This document shows positions 41,929 to 50,371 of a stretch of 64,000 nucleotides of DNA, one piece after another. A model generated the notes under the pieces. That model did no database searches. It had not been told where the DNA came from and worked only from the letters and a program-made list of their open reading frames with translations. Source of the DNA: Bacillota bacterium (GTDB lineage Bacteria; Bacillota; Clostridia; Ch29); NCBI GenBank assembly GCA_013540605.1, contig JABVCK010000001.1:186001-250000 (forward strand), given 5' to 3'. Each line of letters begins with the position of its first letter. Positions within the stretch are counted from its first letter, which is position 1. The translations under genes and the position numbers were made by a program.

Positions 41929-43227
41929 GTGGATGAAGTAACTGTGATAGGCGGAGGGCTGGCGGGCAGCGAGGCAGCCTGGCAGCTTGCAGCAAGGGGC
42001 ATCAAAGTAAAGCTATATGAAATGAGGCCGCAGAGGCAGACACCGGCTCACCATACCGGTTATCTTGCAGAGCTGGTATGCAGTAATTCGCTGCGCTCGG
42101 ATGATCTGGAAAACGCTGCGGGGCTCCTCAAGGAAGAACTGAGAAAGCTTGGGTCTTTGGTCATAGGCTGTGCCGATAGGAACAGAGTCCCGGCAGGCTC
42201 TGCTTTAGCAGTAGACCGACAGGGTTTCGCCGAACAGGTAACGAGAATGATCGAAGAAAATTCAAACATATCCGTTGTTAGAGAAGAGGTTACAGCTATT
42301 AAAGAAGGAAGGGTAATAATTGCAACCGGGCCACTGACATCGGACGCTTTATCCGATGCCATTAAAGAAAAAGTCGGTACGGATTACCTGTATTTCTATG
42401 ATGCCGCAGCTCCTATAGTGACCTCGGAATCTATAGATTATGACAAGGTCTTTAGGGCATCAAGATACGGAAAGGGAGGGGACCATTACATTAATTGTCC
42501 CTTCACAGAAGAGGAATATGACAATTTTGTATACGAGCTTGTAAACGCAGAAACCCATCCGGTTAAGGAATTTGAAACACTAAAGGTTTTTGAAGGCTGT
42601 ATGCCCATTGAGGTGATGGCAAGGCGGGGAAGGGATACCCTTTTATACGGCCCTTTGAAACCCGTTGGGCTGTCGGATCCGCGTACAGGCAAACCGCCCT
42701 ACGCGGTTGTACAGCTTAGGCAGGATAATCTAGAGGGAACTCTATATAATTTAGTAGGTTTTCAGACCAACCTCAAGTGGGGTGAACAAAAGAGAGTTTT
42801 CGGAAAGATTCCAGGCCTGGAGCAAGCGGAATTTGTAAGATTTGGCGTTATGCACAGGAATACTTTTATCAACTCACCAAGGGTATTGTTGCCTACCCAG
42901 CAGATGAAACAAGACCCGAATATCATGTTTGCAGGTCAGATTACAGGGGTGGAAGGGTATATAGAATCGACGGCCAGCGGGCTAGCGGCGGGAATCAATA
43001 TGGCAAGGATTGTCAAGGACGAGAAACCGGTGATATTTCCTCTGGAAACAGCCATTGGAAGCCTGCTTGGATACATATCGCGGAACGATTCCGGCAGCTT
43101 TCAGCCTATGAATATTAATTTCGGCTTGCTGCCTCCGCTGAAAGAACGGATAAGAAACAAGCGGGAAAGAAACAGGATGCTTTCCGAACGTTCGTTGAAG
43201 GAAATAAATCAATTGACAAATATCTAA
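41929..43227 (+). CDS. trmFO: tRNA (uracil-54-C5)-methyltransferase, folate-dependent
   Basis: 432 residues. FAD- and methylenetetrahydrofolate-dependent enzyme that makes ribothymidine-54. [16 protein letters not shown] is the FAD dinucleotide-binding start; [14 protein letters not shown] and CSNSLRSDD follow, as in TrmFO (formerly Gid). GTG 41929 is spaced correctly from AGGTG. In Bacillus, xerC (codV) would come next; here hslV follows. Confidence 0.95.
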   Translation: MDEVTVIGGGLAGSEAAWQLAARGIKVKLYEMRPQRQTPAHHTGYLAELVCSNSLRSDDLENAAGLLKEELRKLGSLVIGCADRNRVPAGSALAVDRQGFAEQVTRMIEENSNISVVREEVTAIKEGRVIIATGPLTSDALSDAIKEKVGTDYLYFYDAAAPIVTSESIDYDKVFRASRYGKGGDHYINCPFTEEEYDNFVYELVNAETHPVKEFETLKVFEGCMPIEVMARRGRDTLLYGPLKPVGLSDPRTGKPPYAVVQLRQDNLEGTLYNLVGFQTNLKWGEQKRVFGKIPGLEQAEFVRFGVMHRNTFINSPRVLLPTQQMKQDPNIMFAGQITGVEGYIESTASGLAAGINMARIVKDEKPVIFPLETAIGSLLGYISRNDSGSFQPMNINFGLLPPLKERIRNKRERNRMLSERSLKEINQLTNI

Positions 43228-43242
43228 ATATACTAGTATTAT
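43213..43242 (+). promoter_or_regulatory. Promoter for hslVU(-codY)
   Basis: TTGACA (43213-43218, in the last codons of trmFO), 18-base spacer, TATTAT (43237-43242). About 50 bases upstream of hslV. Confidence 0.6.
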
Positions 43243-43293
43243 TTTGAATTTTATGATAATATCAATAAATCGGATGCACGAGGTGGTGTGTAA

Positions 43294-43824
43294 ATGTTGA
43301 AGGGAACGACAATAGTAGCGGTCATAAGGGACGGAAAGCCGGCCATAGCAGGCGATGGGCAAGTAACTTTCGGCGAAAACACTATTATGAAACATACGGC
43401 CAGGAAAGTGAGGAAAATATACGATGATAGGATTCTTGTGGGATTTGCAGGCTCGGTTGCAGACGCCCTGACACTAACAGATAAGTTTGAAGGAAAGCTT
43501 GAACAATATGGTGGAAATCTGAAACGCGCAGCAGTTGAGCTTGCCCAGGAATGGAGAACCGATAAGGTTCTTAGAAAACTGGAAGCAATGCTGATTGCTG
43601 TTGACAAAGAGGCATTGCTGGTAATATCCGGTAATGGCGAAGTTATCGAACCCGACGATAATATTGCAGCGGTAGGTTCAGGAGGGGCGTATGCCCTTGC
43701 CGCTGCCAAAGCCCTGATGAACAATACCGGATTGGATGCGAAGGAAATAGCAGAGAAATCCCTGAGAATCGCTGCGGATATCTGTGTATATACGAACGAC
43801 AACATAACAGTGCTTGAATTATAA
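43294..43824 (+). CDS. hslV: ATP-dependent protease subunit HslV (ClpQ)
   Basis: 176 residues. Proteasome-like peptidase of the HslVU complex. MLKG precedes TTIVAV, so Thr5 would become the N-terminal nucleophile after removal of four residues. [21 protein letters not shown] and [13 protein letters not shown] match HslV. GAGGTGGTGTG precedes the ATG. hslU follows after 15 bases. Confidence 0.96.
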   Translation: MLKGTTIVAVIRDGKPAIAGDGQVTFGENTIMKHTARKVRKIYDDRILVGFAGSVADALTLTDKFEGKLEQYGGNLKRAAVELAQEWRTDKVLRKLEAMLIAVDKEALLVISGNGEVIEPDDNIAAVGSGGAYALAAAKALMNNTGLDAKEIAEKSLRIAADICVYTNDNITVLEL

Positions 43825-43839
43825 AGGAGTGATACATTA

Positions 43840-45234
43840 ATGACGGAATTGACTCCTGCGGAAATCGTCAAAGAACTGGATAAATATATAATCGGTCAGG
43901 ATAAGGCGAAAAAATCGGTCGCAGTCGCCTTAAGGAACAGATATAGAAGGAGACAGCTTCCAGAAGACCTCCAGGAGGAAATAAAGCCTAAAAACATATT
44001 GATGATAGGCCCTACCGGAGTTGGGAAAACGGAAATAGCGAGAAGACTGGCAAAGCTGGTGGATGCACCCTTTATAAAGGTAGAGGCAACGAAGTTTACA
44101 GAGGTCGGGTATGTTGGTCGTGATGTGGATTCAATGGTAAGGGATCTTGTGGAAACATCCATAAGGATGGTAAAGAACAACAAGCTCATTGAGGTCCAGA
44201 ATAAGGCAGAGGTCATGGCTGAAGACAGGCTGGTTGAAATATTGGTGCCGCTGCCAAAAAAGGAGAGCCCGTACAGGAATCCGCTTGAAGCACTGTTTGG
44301 CGGGGGTAAATTCAATGAAGAAGAGGAAAAAAACAGGGAAGCTTTTAAAGATATTGAAGAAGAGAGAAGAATAATCCGGTCCAAGCTCAAGATAGGAGAT
44401 CTGGAGGACAAGGTCATAGAAATAGAGGTGGAAGACAAGGGAGGCACCGCCGTAGAATTATTCACGGGCATGGGCACGGAAGAAATGAATATAAACTTTC
44501 AAGATTTGCTTGGAGGAATATTCCCGGGCAAGAAAAAAAAGAGAAAGGTTACGGTCCGGGAGGCCAGAAAGATGCTTATTCAAGAAGAGGCAAACAAGCT
44601 AATCGATATGGATAGCGTAACAACGGAGGCTATTAACAAAGCCGAACAAAGCGGCATCATATTCCTGGATGAAATTGACAAAATTGCAGGAAGCAGTTAC
44701 AAGGTAGGGCCGGATGTGTCAAGGGAAGGAGTTCAAAGGGATATATTACCTCTCGTAGAAGGAAGTACGGTTATGACAAAGTACGGTCCGGTAAAAACTG
44801 ACCACATTCTGTTTATAGCGGCCGGTGCTTTTCATATAGCAAAACCTTCGGACCTTATACCCGAACTGCAGGGACGTTTCCCAATACGGGTAGAATTAAG
44901 CAGCCTGACCAAAGATGACTTCCGGAGGATTCTAACTCAGCCCAAAAATGCAATAATAAAACAATACACCGCATTATTGGAGACTGAAGGAATTAAGATA
45001 GTGGTTGAGGATGATGCTGTAGAAAAGCTTGCAGAGATAGCATACTCGGTAAACCAGACCGACGAGAATATTGGCGCCAGAAGACTTCATACCATTGTGG
45101 AAAAGCTTTTTGAGGAAATCTCCTATACAGCTTCGGATGTATCAAAGGAAGGATTTGTGATTGACGGGAACTATATAGAGCAGCAGCTTAAGGACTTGAT
45201 AAAGGAAAAGGATATAGACAAATTTATTATCTAG
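43840..45234 (+). CDS. hslU: ATP-dependent protease ATPase subunit HslU (ClpY)
   Basis: 464 residues. AAA+ unfoldase that feeds Hsl[21 protein letters not shown], Walker [10 protein letters not shown] (about 57-65), then a charged insertion (I domain, about 130-230), Walker [11 protein letters not shown] and a C-terminal sensor-2 region with [16 protein letters not shown] precedes the ATG. Its TAG stop (45232-45234) is the first unit of a heptamer array. Confidence 0.97.
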   Translation: MTELTPAEIVKELDKYIIGQDKAKKSVAVALRNRYRRRQLPEDLQEEIKPKNILMIGPTGVGKTEIARRLAKLVDAPFIKVEATKFTEVGYVGRDVDSMVRDLVETSIRMVKNNKLIEVQNKAEVMAEDRLVEILVPLPKKESPYRNPLEALFGGGKFNEEEEKNREAFKDIEEERRIIRSKLKIGDLEDKVIEIEVEDKGGTAVELFTGMGTEEMNINFQDLLGGIFPGKKKKRKVTVREARKMLIQEEANKLIDMDSVTTEAINKAEQSGIIFLDEIDKIAGSSYKVGPDVSREGVQRDILPLVEGSTVMTKYGPVKTDHILFIAAGAFHIAKPSDLIPELQGRFPIRVELSSLTKDDFRRILTQPKNAIIKQYTALLETEGIKIVVEDDAVEKLAEIAYSVNQTDENIGARRLHTIVEKLFEEISYTASDVSKEGFVIDGNYIEQQLKDLIKEKDIDKFII

Positions 45235-45340
45235 TTGCCAGTTAACAGATGACAGTGATCAGTGACCAGTGGCTAGTGAACAGTGACTAGTACCTAGTAC
45301 CTGTAATCTGTGATCTGCGAACTACGAACTACGAACTAGT
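45231..45340. repeat. Heptanucleotide mosaic array, copy 5
   Basis: Fifteen 7-base units plus five bases with no phase slip: CTAGTTG, CCAGTTA, ACAGATG, ACAGTGA, TCAGTGA, CCAGTGG, CTAGTGA, ACAGTGA, CTAGTAC (two), CTGTAAT, CTGTGAT, CTGCGAA, CTACGAA (two), CTAGT. Its unit types run in the reverse-complement order of copy 4. Starts one base before the hslU stop and ends 7 bases before the codY ribosome binding site. Confidence 0.9.
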
Positions 45341-45355
45341 ATAGGGAGGAAAACA

Positions 45356-46141
45356 ATGGCCAGTTCACTATTAGTCAAGATGAGAAAAATAAATAAAATA
45401 CTGCATTGGCCCTCCAACCAACAGATCGATTTTTCTGAATTGTGCAAGGTGCTGGGCAAGATCTTGGATGCCAATGTATACGTACTTGGGCTTAAGGGTA
45501 ATCTTATAGGTTTCAGTCTAGCCGAGGGTTACAATTGCACAATTATGGAGGAGGAAGTGCTTGAACAGAAGAATTTTCCCAAGCACTTCAACCAGGACTT
45601 GATGGATATCGAAGAGACCGAAGTGACTTCCACCAACCATGTCGTCGGCTGCGTTTTTGACGACAGTATAAATTGTCCTTACGAGACAAGGTTTACTGTT
45701 ATAATACCGATAAACGGCGGAGGCGATAGGTTGGGCTCCCTGATATTAACGCGGTTTGACAGGGAGTTTGCAGAGGACGATGTGGTGCTGGGTGAACACA
45801 GTGCTACCGTTGTAGCGTTGGAAATACTGCATTCAAAGAGCCAGGAGATGGAAGAAGAGGCAAGAAAAAAGGCTGTGGTGCAGATGGCCATTGGCACTCT
45901 GTCGTATTCCGAGCTGGAGGCTATGGAGCATATATTTAGAGAACTGAATGGCAAGGAGGGGCTTCTGATTGCCAGCAAGATTGCCGATAAGGCTGGGATC
46001 ACCCGTTCGGTCATAGTAAATGCTTTAAGAAAATTTGAAAGCGCCGGAGTTATCGAATCCCGTTCTCTCGGCATGAAGGGTACTTTTATAAAAATACTCA
46101 ACGACAAACTGATCGATGAGCTGGAAAAATACAGAAGTTAA
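45356..46141 (+). CDS. codY: GTP- and branched-chain amino acid-sensing repressor CodY
   Basis: 261 residues, full length. The N-terminal GAF domain (about 1-155) binds isoleucine, leucine or valine; the C-terminal winged helix (ASKIADKAGITRSVIVNALRKFESAGV, about 203-229 in total) binds DNA. CodY shuts off stationary-phase and nutrient-scavenging genes when amino acids and GTP are high. AGGGAGGAAAAC precedes the ATG. Lying between hslVU and the flagellar operon is the conserved Bacillota location. Confidence 0.96.
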   Translation: MASSLLVKMRKINKILHWPSNQQIDFSELCKVLGKILDANVYVLGLKGNLIGFSLAEGYNCTIMEEEVLEQKNFPKHFNQDLMDIEETEVTSTNHVVGCVFDDSINCPYETRFTVIIPINGGGDRLGSLILTRFDREFAEDDVVLGEHSATVVALEILHSKSQEMEEEARKKAVVQMAIGTLSYSELEAMEHIFRELNGKEGLLIASKIADKAGITRSVIVNALRKFESAGVIESRSLGMKGTFIKILNDKLIDELEKYRS

Positions 46142-46184
46142 AAAAATGACAAATTAACGCAAAATTTACACAAAGTAGAAGGAA

Positions 46185-46213
46185 TTAGCACTTTTGCATC
46201 GAATGAGTATATC
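46185..46213 (+). promoter_or_regulatory. Possible promoter of the flagellar operon leader
   Basis: TTAGCA (46185-46190) and TATATC (46208-46213) with a 17-base spacer. Weak matches, but the riboswitch needs a start point upstream of about 46275. Read-through from codY is the alternative. Confidence 0.3.
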
Positions 46214-46217
46214 GAAA

Positions 46218-46264
46218 GGGGACATTCCGCGGCAAGGAATGCCCGCGAACAGCGGTGTGTCCCC
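46218..46264. repeat. GGGGACA dispersed repeat, copy 5
   Basis: GGGGACA (46218-46224) and TGTCCCC (46258-46264) arms enclose TTCCGCGGCAAGGAATG and a second GC-rich part ending AGCGGTG. The left half is the same as the repeat at 1486-1511. It lies directly upstream of the riboswitch, in the flagellar leader. Confidence 0.7.
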
Positions 46265-46274
46265 ATACTTTATT

Positions 46275-46362
46275 AACCGATAAAGGCAAACCCATTGAAA
46301 GGTGGGGACGCAAAGCCACGGGCCTAAAGTAAACTTTGCTATGGTAGCCGGGTTGCCGGAAC
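46275..46362 (+). ncRNA. Cyclic-di-GMP-I (GEMM) riboswitch
   Basis: The conserved parts are all there: AAAGGCAAACC, a GAAA tetraloop (TTGAAAGG), GGGGACGCAAAGCC, GGGCCTAAAG and the ATGGTAGCCGGGTTGCC end, in the right order and spacing. This class of aptamer binds c-di-GMP, the signal that favours biofilm over swimming. It is placed in front of flgB, the first gene of the flagellar operon, the same place where Clostridioides difficile has its c-di-GMP OFF switch. An intrinsic terminator lies 22 bases downstream. Confidence 0.95.
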
Positions 46363-46383
46363 GAGAGAAGATGCTAACGCATG

Positions 46384-46419
46384 CCTGTTTTCCGGATTCC
46401 GGTGAACAGGTATTTTTTA
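46384..46419 (+). terminator. Riboswitch expression platform terminator
   Basis: CCTGTT (46384-46389) pairs with AACAGG (46405-46410), with an inner CCGG/CCGG stem, followed by TATTTTTTA. The TCCGG in its left side can instead pair with the CCGGA at 46356-46360 at the end of the aptamer, giving an antiterminator. Ligand binding should hold the aptamer end and favour the terminator (OFF). Confidence 0.82.
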
Positions 46420-46592
46420 TTGAATTTATTAAAGGAGACTATTTTGTCGAAGTATTCCCGTTTATCTCGGAAGCATCTGGATACCTATATATAATAATAG
46501 AATAATGGGTTAATTTAGATGTTCATGAAGGAATATGATGAAGATTATCGAATATTTATTGAAATAGTGTTGTACATTTGGGAGGTGTTTTT
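46420..46592 (+). other. Flagellar operon leader after the riboswitch
   Basis: A 173-base A+T-rich stretch with no clear gene. It contains one tiny reading frame with a good ribosome site (AAAGGAG at 46431, TTG 46444, 16 codons: MSKYSRLSRKHLDTYI) and a 29-codon frame overlapping flgB without one. No sigma-D box (TAAA, 15 bases, GCCGATAT) was found. Confidence 0.4.
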
Positions 46593-47000
46593 ATGGCCAG
46601 CGAATTGACGGGAATAAAGGCGTTGGAAAAGGCCCTTGATGCCGCTTGGGTCAGAAACCAGGTAATCTCCAATAATATTGCCAATGCTGATACACCTAAC
46701 TACAAAGCGTACAAGGTGGAATTCGAGGATATGCTGAAAGAAGCCATTGAAAATCAAGCAGTGACGGGAAAAAGGACAAGCTCAAAACATCTTCCGGTGG
46801 GAATGGATCCGATTGATAATGTAAGCATCAGGATTTCCCGACAGAGAAACACAAGTACCCGTTTGGACGGGAACAACGTGGATATCGATACCGAAATGGC
46901 TAACCTTGCAAAGAATACGATTAAGTACCAGACACTGGTTCAGCAATTGTCGCAACGGTTGGCAAGGCTCAAAACCGTGATAAACGAAGGTAGGAGGTAA
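46593..47000 (+). CDS. flgB: Flagellar basal body rod protein FlgB
   Basis: 135 residues. Proximal rod subunit, exported by the flagellar type III system. NQVISNNIANADTPNYKA is the rod-family N-terminal motif. ATG 46593 follows GGGAGGTG; a longer in-frame start at 46578 is less likely. First gene of the operon that runs to the end of the window; its transcription depends on escape from the riboswitch terminator. Confidence 0.95.
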   Translation: MASELTGIKALEKALDAAWVRNQVISNNIANADTPNYKAYKVEFEDMLKEAIENQAVTGKRTSSKHLPVGMDPIDNVSIRISRQRNTSTRLDGNNVDIDTEMANLAKNTIKYQTLVQQLSQRLARLKTVINEGRR

Positions 47001-47005
47001 GCACT

Positions 47006-47458
47006 ATGGGAACTTTCGATGCGCTAAATATCAGTGCGAGCGGACTAACTGCACAAAGGCTGAGAATGGATGTAATCGCAAAAAACATTGCGAACGCAAA
47101 CACAACAAGAACTGAAAACGGGCTGCCCTACAGGCGTCAGGTGGTGGTTTTTGAAGAAAACAGCAGGGATTTACCCTTCTCAGAGTACCTGTCCGGTGAA
47201 AGCAGAAAACTCTTTCCGAGGCTTGATGGGGGTGTTAAGGTGACAGCCATTAAAGAAGACAAATCCCCTTACAAAGTTGTGTATGATCCGGGTCATCCTG
47301 ACGCAGACCAGGATGGCTATGTAAGGATGCCTAACGTTGATGTTGTAACGGAGATGGTTAACATGATTTCCGCAACAAGAGCCTATGAGGCTAACGTAAC
47401 AGCCTTGAACGCCACAAAGAGTATGGCAATGAAAGCCCTTGAAATAGGAAGGGCATAG
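47006..47458 (+). CDS. flgC: Flagellar basal body rod protein FlgC
   Basis: 150 residues. Rod subunit next to FlgB. SASGLTAQRLRMDVIAKNIANANTTRT at the N-terminus and MISATRAYEANVTALNATKSM at the C-terminus form the two coiled-coil ends shared by axial proteins. GGTAGGAGGTAAG precedes the ATG, five bases after flgB. Confidence 0.96.
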   Translation: MGTFDALNISASGLTAQRLRMDVIAKNIANANTTRTENGLPYRRQVVVFEENSRDLPFSEYLSGESRKLFPRLDGGVKVTAIKEDKSPYKVVYDPGHPDADQDGYVRMPNVDVVTEMVNMISATRAYEANVTALNATKSMAMKALEIGRA

Positions 47459-47471
47459 GAGGGTATATATC

Positions 47472-47768
47472 ATGAAAATTTTATTTCCGGGGCAAGTGGA
47501 TCCGCTGGCTATCAGCACCGTAGACAAGACGAGTAAAGTTACAAATGACGCTGGTTTTTCCGATTATTTGAAGAAGGCAATAGCAGAAGTTGACGCAATG
47601 CAAAAAGAATCGGATGCCTCCTCTATGGCACTGGCCACGGGGGATCTGGACTATCTGCATAGGGTTATGATAGATGCGGAAAAGGCAGAGATTGCCCTTC
47701 AGTTTACGCTGCAGGTAAGAAACAAGATAATTGATGCATACCAAGAAATCATGAGGATGCAGATATAA
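47472..47768 (+). CDS. fliE: Flagellar hook-basal body complex protein FliE
   Basis: 98 residues. Joins the MS ring to the rod and is the first exported subunit. The C-terminal MIDAEKAEIALQFTLQVRNKIIDAYQEIMRMQI-type end (last 33 residues) is the family signature. AGGAGGG precedes the ATG. Place between flgC and fliF is conserved. Confidence 0.94.
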   Translation: MKILFPGQVDPLAISTVDKTSKVTNDAGFSDYLKKAIAEVDAMQKESDASSMALATGDLDYLHRVMIDAEKAEIALQFTLQVRNKIIDAYQEIMRMQI

Positions 47769-47798
47769 TAACGACTATGTCGGAATGGGGTGACCTGG

Positions 47799-49346
47799 AT
47801 GGGAGATGCCCTGGATAAGGCCAGAATACAGCTTAACGAGTTTTGGCAGGGTAGATCAAAGGCCCAAAAGATTAAGATCGGGTTGAGCGCAATCATACTG
47901 TTATTGAGTTTATCAATACTGGTGGTATTTACATCCAGGCCGGAAATGGTACCACTGTATAAAGAACTCGATATTAAGGATGCAGGGGCTATTACAAAAA
48001 AACTTGACGAGATGAAAATTAAGTGGAAAACCGGTTCAACCGAGACCGAAATATTGGTGCCTAAAGAAGACGTGAACCGCCTGCGCATGCAGTTGGCGAC
48101 GGAAGGTCTGCCCCGGAATGGGTTTAGCCTTGTGGAAGCCCTTGATAATACCAAGCTCGGCACAACGGATATGGAACGGAGAGAAAGAATCCGGTTAGGT
48201 CAGGAATATGCTATTGCTGATGCTATTGAAACAATAGAAGGAGTAGAGTATTGCCAGGTAAACCTTTATATCCCTGAAGACAGCCTGTTCGTTTTAAGTT
48301 CAAAGAGCTATGAATCCAGTGCTGGGATAATCGTTAAGCTTGAGCCGGGTGTTGAACTTACCCAGAATCAAATCGACGGCATAATACAATTTGTTTCCAA
48401 AAGTGTCAAGGGACTGAGGAGCGAAAATATCTCAATTATTGACCAAACCGGGAAAGAACTTACTTCGCTGTTTGCCACCGAGCAGGGAATTCTGCTCAAG
48501 CAGATGGAGATAGAACAAAATGCGCAGGAGAAGCTCCAGAGGAGCATAAGGGAATTTTTAGAAACCGCGTATGGTAAGAATAACGTTGATGTCAGGGTAA
48601 ATTTGAAGCTGGATTTCGATAGCAAAATTACGAATATCATTAAGTTTGAACCTCCCGTACCGGGAGAAACCAGTGGGCTTATTGCAAGCATGCAGGAGCT
48701 TGAGGAGCATGCAGTAAACGGAGGAAACGGTGGTATACCCGGAACCGATACAAATAGCGGTGAGAACATAAACTATGCCGAGGTGGAGAGCCAGCAGTCG
48801 AAATATGACAAAGTAAGCAGAGTTGTAAACTATGAACTCAACCAGATAAAGGAAGAGATCGTAAAAGCACAGGGGCAGGTCAGGAGTTTATCTGTGGCTG
48901 TACTGATTAATAGTACCGCTCTGGCCAAGGAACTGACTCAGCAGGACAAGCAAAGCATTTCATATATCGTGTCGGCAGCAGCGGGAATAGACAGTGGACT
49001 TGTGGAGATACAATCGCTGCCCTTTGACACGAAGCTTGCCGATGCGATTAGCAAAGGGTTCGAGGATAGACAAAGACTTGAGAGGATAAAGCTGCTTACA
49101 TCTGTCGGAGCTGCCGTATTGTTGATTGCCGGGCTGATCACATCGGTTGTAATACTGCGCAGGAGGAAGGACAGAAGGGATGACCTCATCATGGCAGGAC
49201 AGAAACAGGCTGTGGTCACTGAAGACCTGGGAGAGATAACACTGGAACAGGAACAGAATGCGGCAAGGAAACAGGTGGAAAAATTCATCCAGAGAAAGCC
49301 GGAAACTGCAGCTCAATTGCTGAAAACATGGCTTAGTGAAGAGTAG
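47799..49346 (+). CDS. fliF: Flagellar MS-ring protein FliF
   Basis: 515 residues. Builds the membrane ring that houses the export gate. Two membrane helices: about 24-42 and about 430-450, with the ring-building domains between them (PLYKELDIKDAG, VPKEDVNRLRMQLATEGLP). The C-terminal tail (KFIQRKPETAAQLLKTWLSEE region) binds FliG, the next gene. ATG 47799 has GGGGTG upstream; GTG 47790 is an alternative. Confidence 0.96.
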   Translation: MGDALDKARIQLNEFWQGRSKAQKIKIGLSAIILLLSLSILVVFTSRPEMVPLYKELDIKDAGAITKKLDEMKIKWKTGSTETEILVPKEDVNRLRMQLATEGLPRNGFSLVEALDNTKLGTTDMERRERIRLGQEYAIADAIETIEGVEYCQVNLYIPEDSLFVLSSKSYESSAGIIVKLEPGVELTQNQIDGIIQFVSKSVKGLRSENISIIDQTGKELTSLFATEQGILLKQMEIEQNAQEKLQRSIREFLETAYGKNNVDVRVNLKLDFDSKITNIIKFEPPVPGETSGLIASMQELEEHAVNGGNGGIPGTDTNSGENINYAEVESQQSKYDKVSRVVNYELNQIKEEIVKAQGQVRSLSVAVLINSTALAKELTQQDKQSISYIVSAAAGIDSGLVEIQSLPFDTKLADAISKGFEDRQRLERIKLLTSVGAAVLLIAGLITSVVILRRRKDRRDDLIMAGQKQAVVTEDLGEITLEQEQNAARKQVEKFIQRKPETAAQLLKTWLSEE

Positions 49347-49357
49347 GAGTTGGGAAA

Positions 49358-50371
49358 ATGGCGAAAGGTAAGAGCGGGTTGTCGGGAAGGGAGAAGGCTG
49401 CTGTGCTGCTAATAACCCTTGGCCCGGAGAATTCAGCCAAGGTATTCAAGCATTTGACGGAGGAAGAGATAGAGGAGATTACCCTTGAAATTGCAAATAT
49501 GCGCAAAGTGACTCCGGAATTGAAAAACAAGGTAATGGAAGACTTCTACCAGATCTGTGTTGCGCAGGAGTACATATCAGAAGGCGGTATAGACTACGCA
49601 AAGGATATTCTGGAAAAAGCGCTGGGAAGTCAAAAGGCCTTGGATATAATAAACAGGCTTACTTCATATTTGCAGGTCAGGCCCTTTGATTTTGTACGAA
49701 AGGCGGATCCCAACCAAATACTGAATTTTATACAGAATGAGCACCCGCAGACGATCTCGCTTATACTTGCTTATTTGAATCCGCAGCAGTCAGCGGTCAT
49801 ACTCTCAGCCCTCCCACAGGAAAAACAGGCGGAAGTGGCTAAGAGGATTGCTATTATGGATAGGACCTCGCCGGAGATAATCAAAGAGGTAGAACGGGTA
49901 TTGGAGAAAAAGATCTCCTCTATGGTGACCCATGACTATACTTCGGCCGGTGGAATTCAAGCAATTGTCGATATACTGAACTCGGTAGACAGGGGAACGG
50001 AGAAAAACATAATGGAAACCCTTGAAATCGAAGATACGGAACTGGCTGAAGAAATCAAGAAAAGGATGTTCGTATTTGAAGATATTATTACACTGGACAA
50101 CAGGTCAATACAAAGGTTCCTGCGTGAAGTCGAGAATGATGTGCTCGCGATTGCCCTCAAAGGTGCAAATGATGAGGTTGCCAGTGTAATAATGAGCAAT
50201 ATGTCGAAGCGGCTCAGCGAAATGATCAAGGAAGATATGGAATTTATGGGTCCGGTAAGGTTGAGGGATGTTGAAGAAGCGCAGCAGAAAATTGTTAATA
50301 TCATAAGAAAGCTGGAGGATGCAGGGGAGATCGTCATATCCAGAGGCGGAGGAGATGAAATAATTGTCTAG
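49358..50371 (+). CDS. fliG: Flagellar motor switch protein FliG
   Basis: 337 residues. Rotor protein that takes torque from MotA and reverses with FliM. LSGREKAAVLLITLGPENSAKVFKHL at the start, the EHPQTISLILAYL middle (EHPQ motif) and the charged torque helix DIITLDNRSIQRFLREVE near the end are intact. AGGAGTTGGG precedes the ATG. Overlaps fliH by 8 bases. Confidence 0.97.
   Translation: MAKGKSGLSGREKAAVLLITLGPENSAKVFKHLTEEEIEEITLEIANMRKVTPELKNKVMEDFYQICVAQEYISEGGIDYAKDILEKALGSQKALDIINRLTSYLQVRPFDFVRKADPNQILNFIQNEHPQTISLILAYLNPQQSAVILSALPQEKQAEVAKRIAIMDRTSPEIIKEVERVLEKKISSMVTHDYTSAGGIQAIVDILNSVDRGTEKNIMETLEIEDTELAEEIKKRMFVFEDIITLDNRSIQRFLREVENDVLAIALKGANDEVASVIMSNMSKRLSEMIKEDMEFMGPVRLRDVEEAQQKIVNIIRKLEDAGEIVISRGGGDEIIV

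Noticed and set aside
46277-46283. CCGATAA as a sigma-D -10 box for flagellar genes
   Set aside because: It is inside the 5' part of the riboswitch aptamer and has no TAAA box about 15 bases upstream.
46302-46505. A 67-codon open frame after codY
   Set aside because: It lies within the c-di-GMP riboswitch and its terminator, has no ribosome binding site and no recognisable protein features.
46503-46608. 29-codon frame overlapping the flgB start
   Set aside because: No ribosome binding site and no conservation evidence; it overlaps the flgB ribosome site itself.
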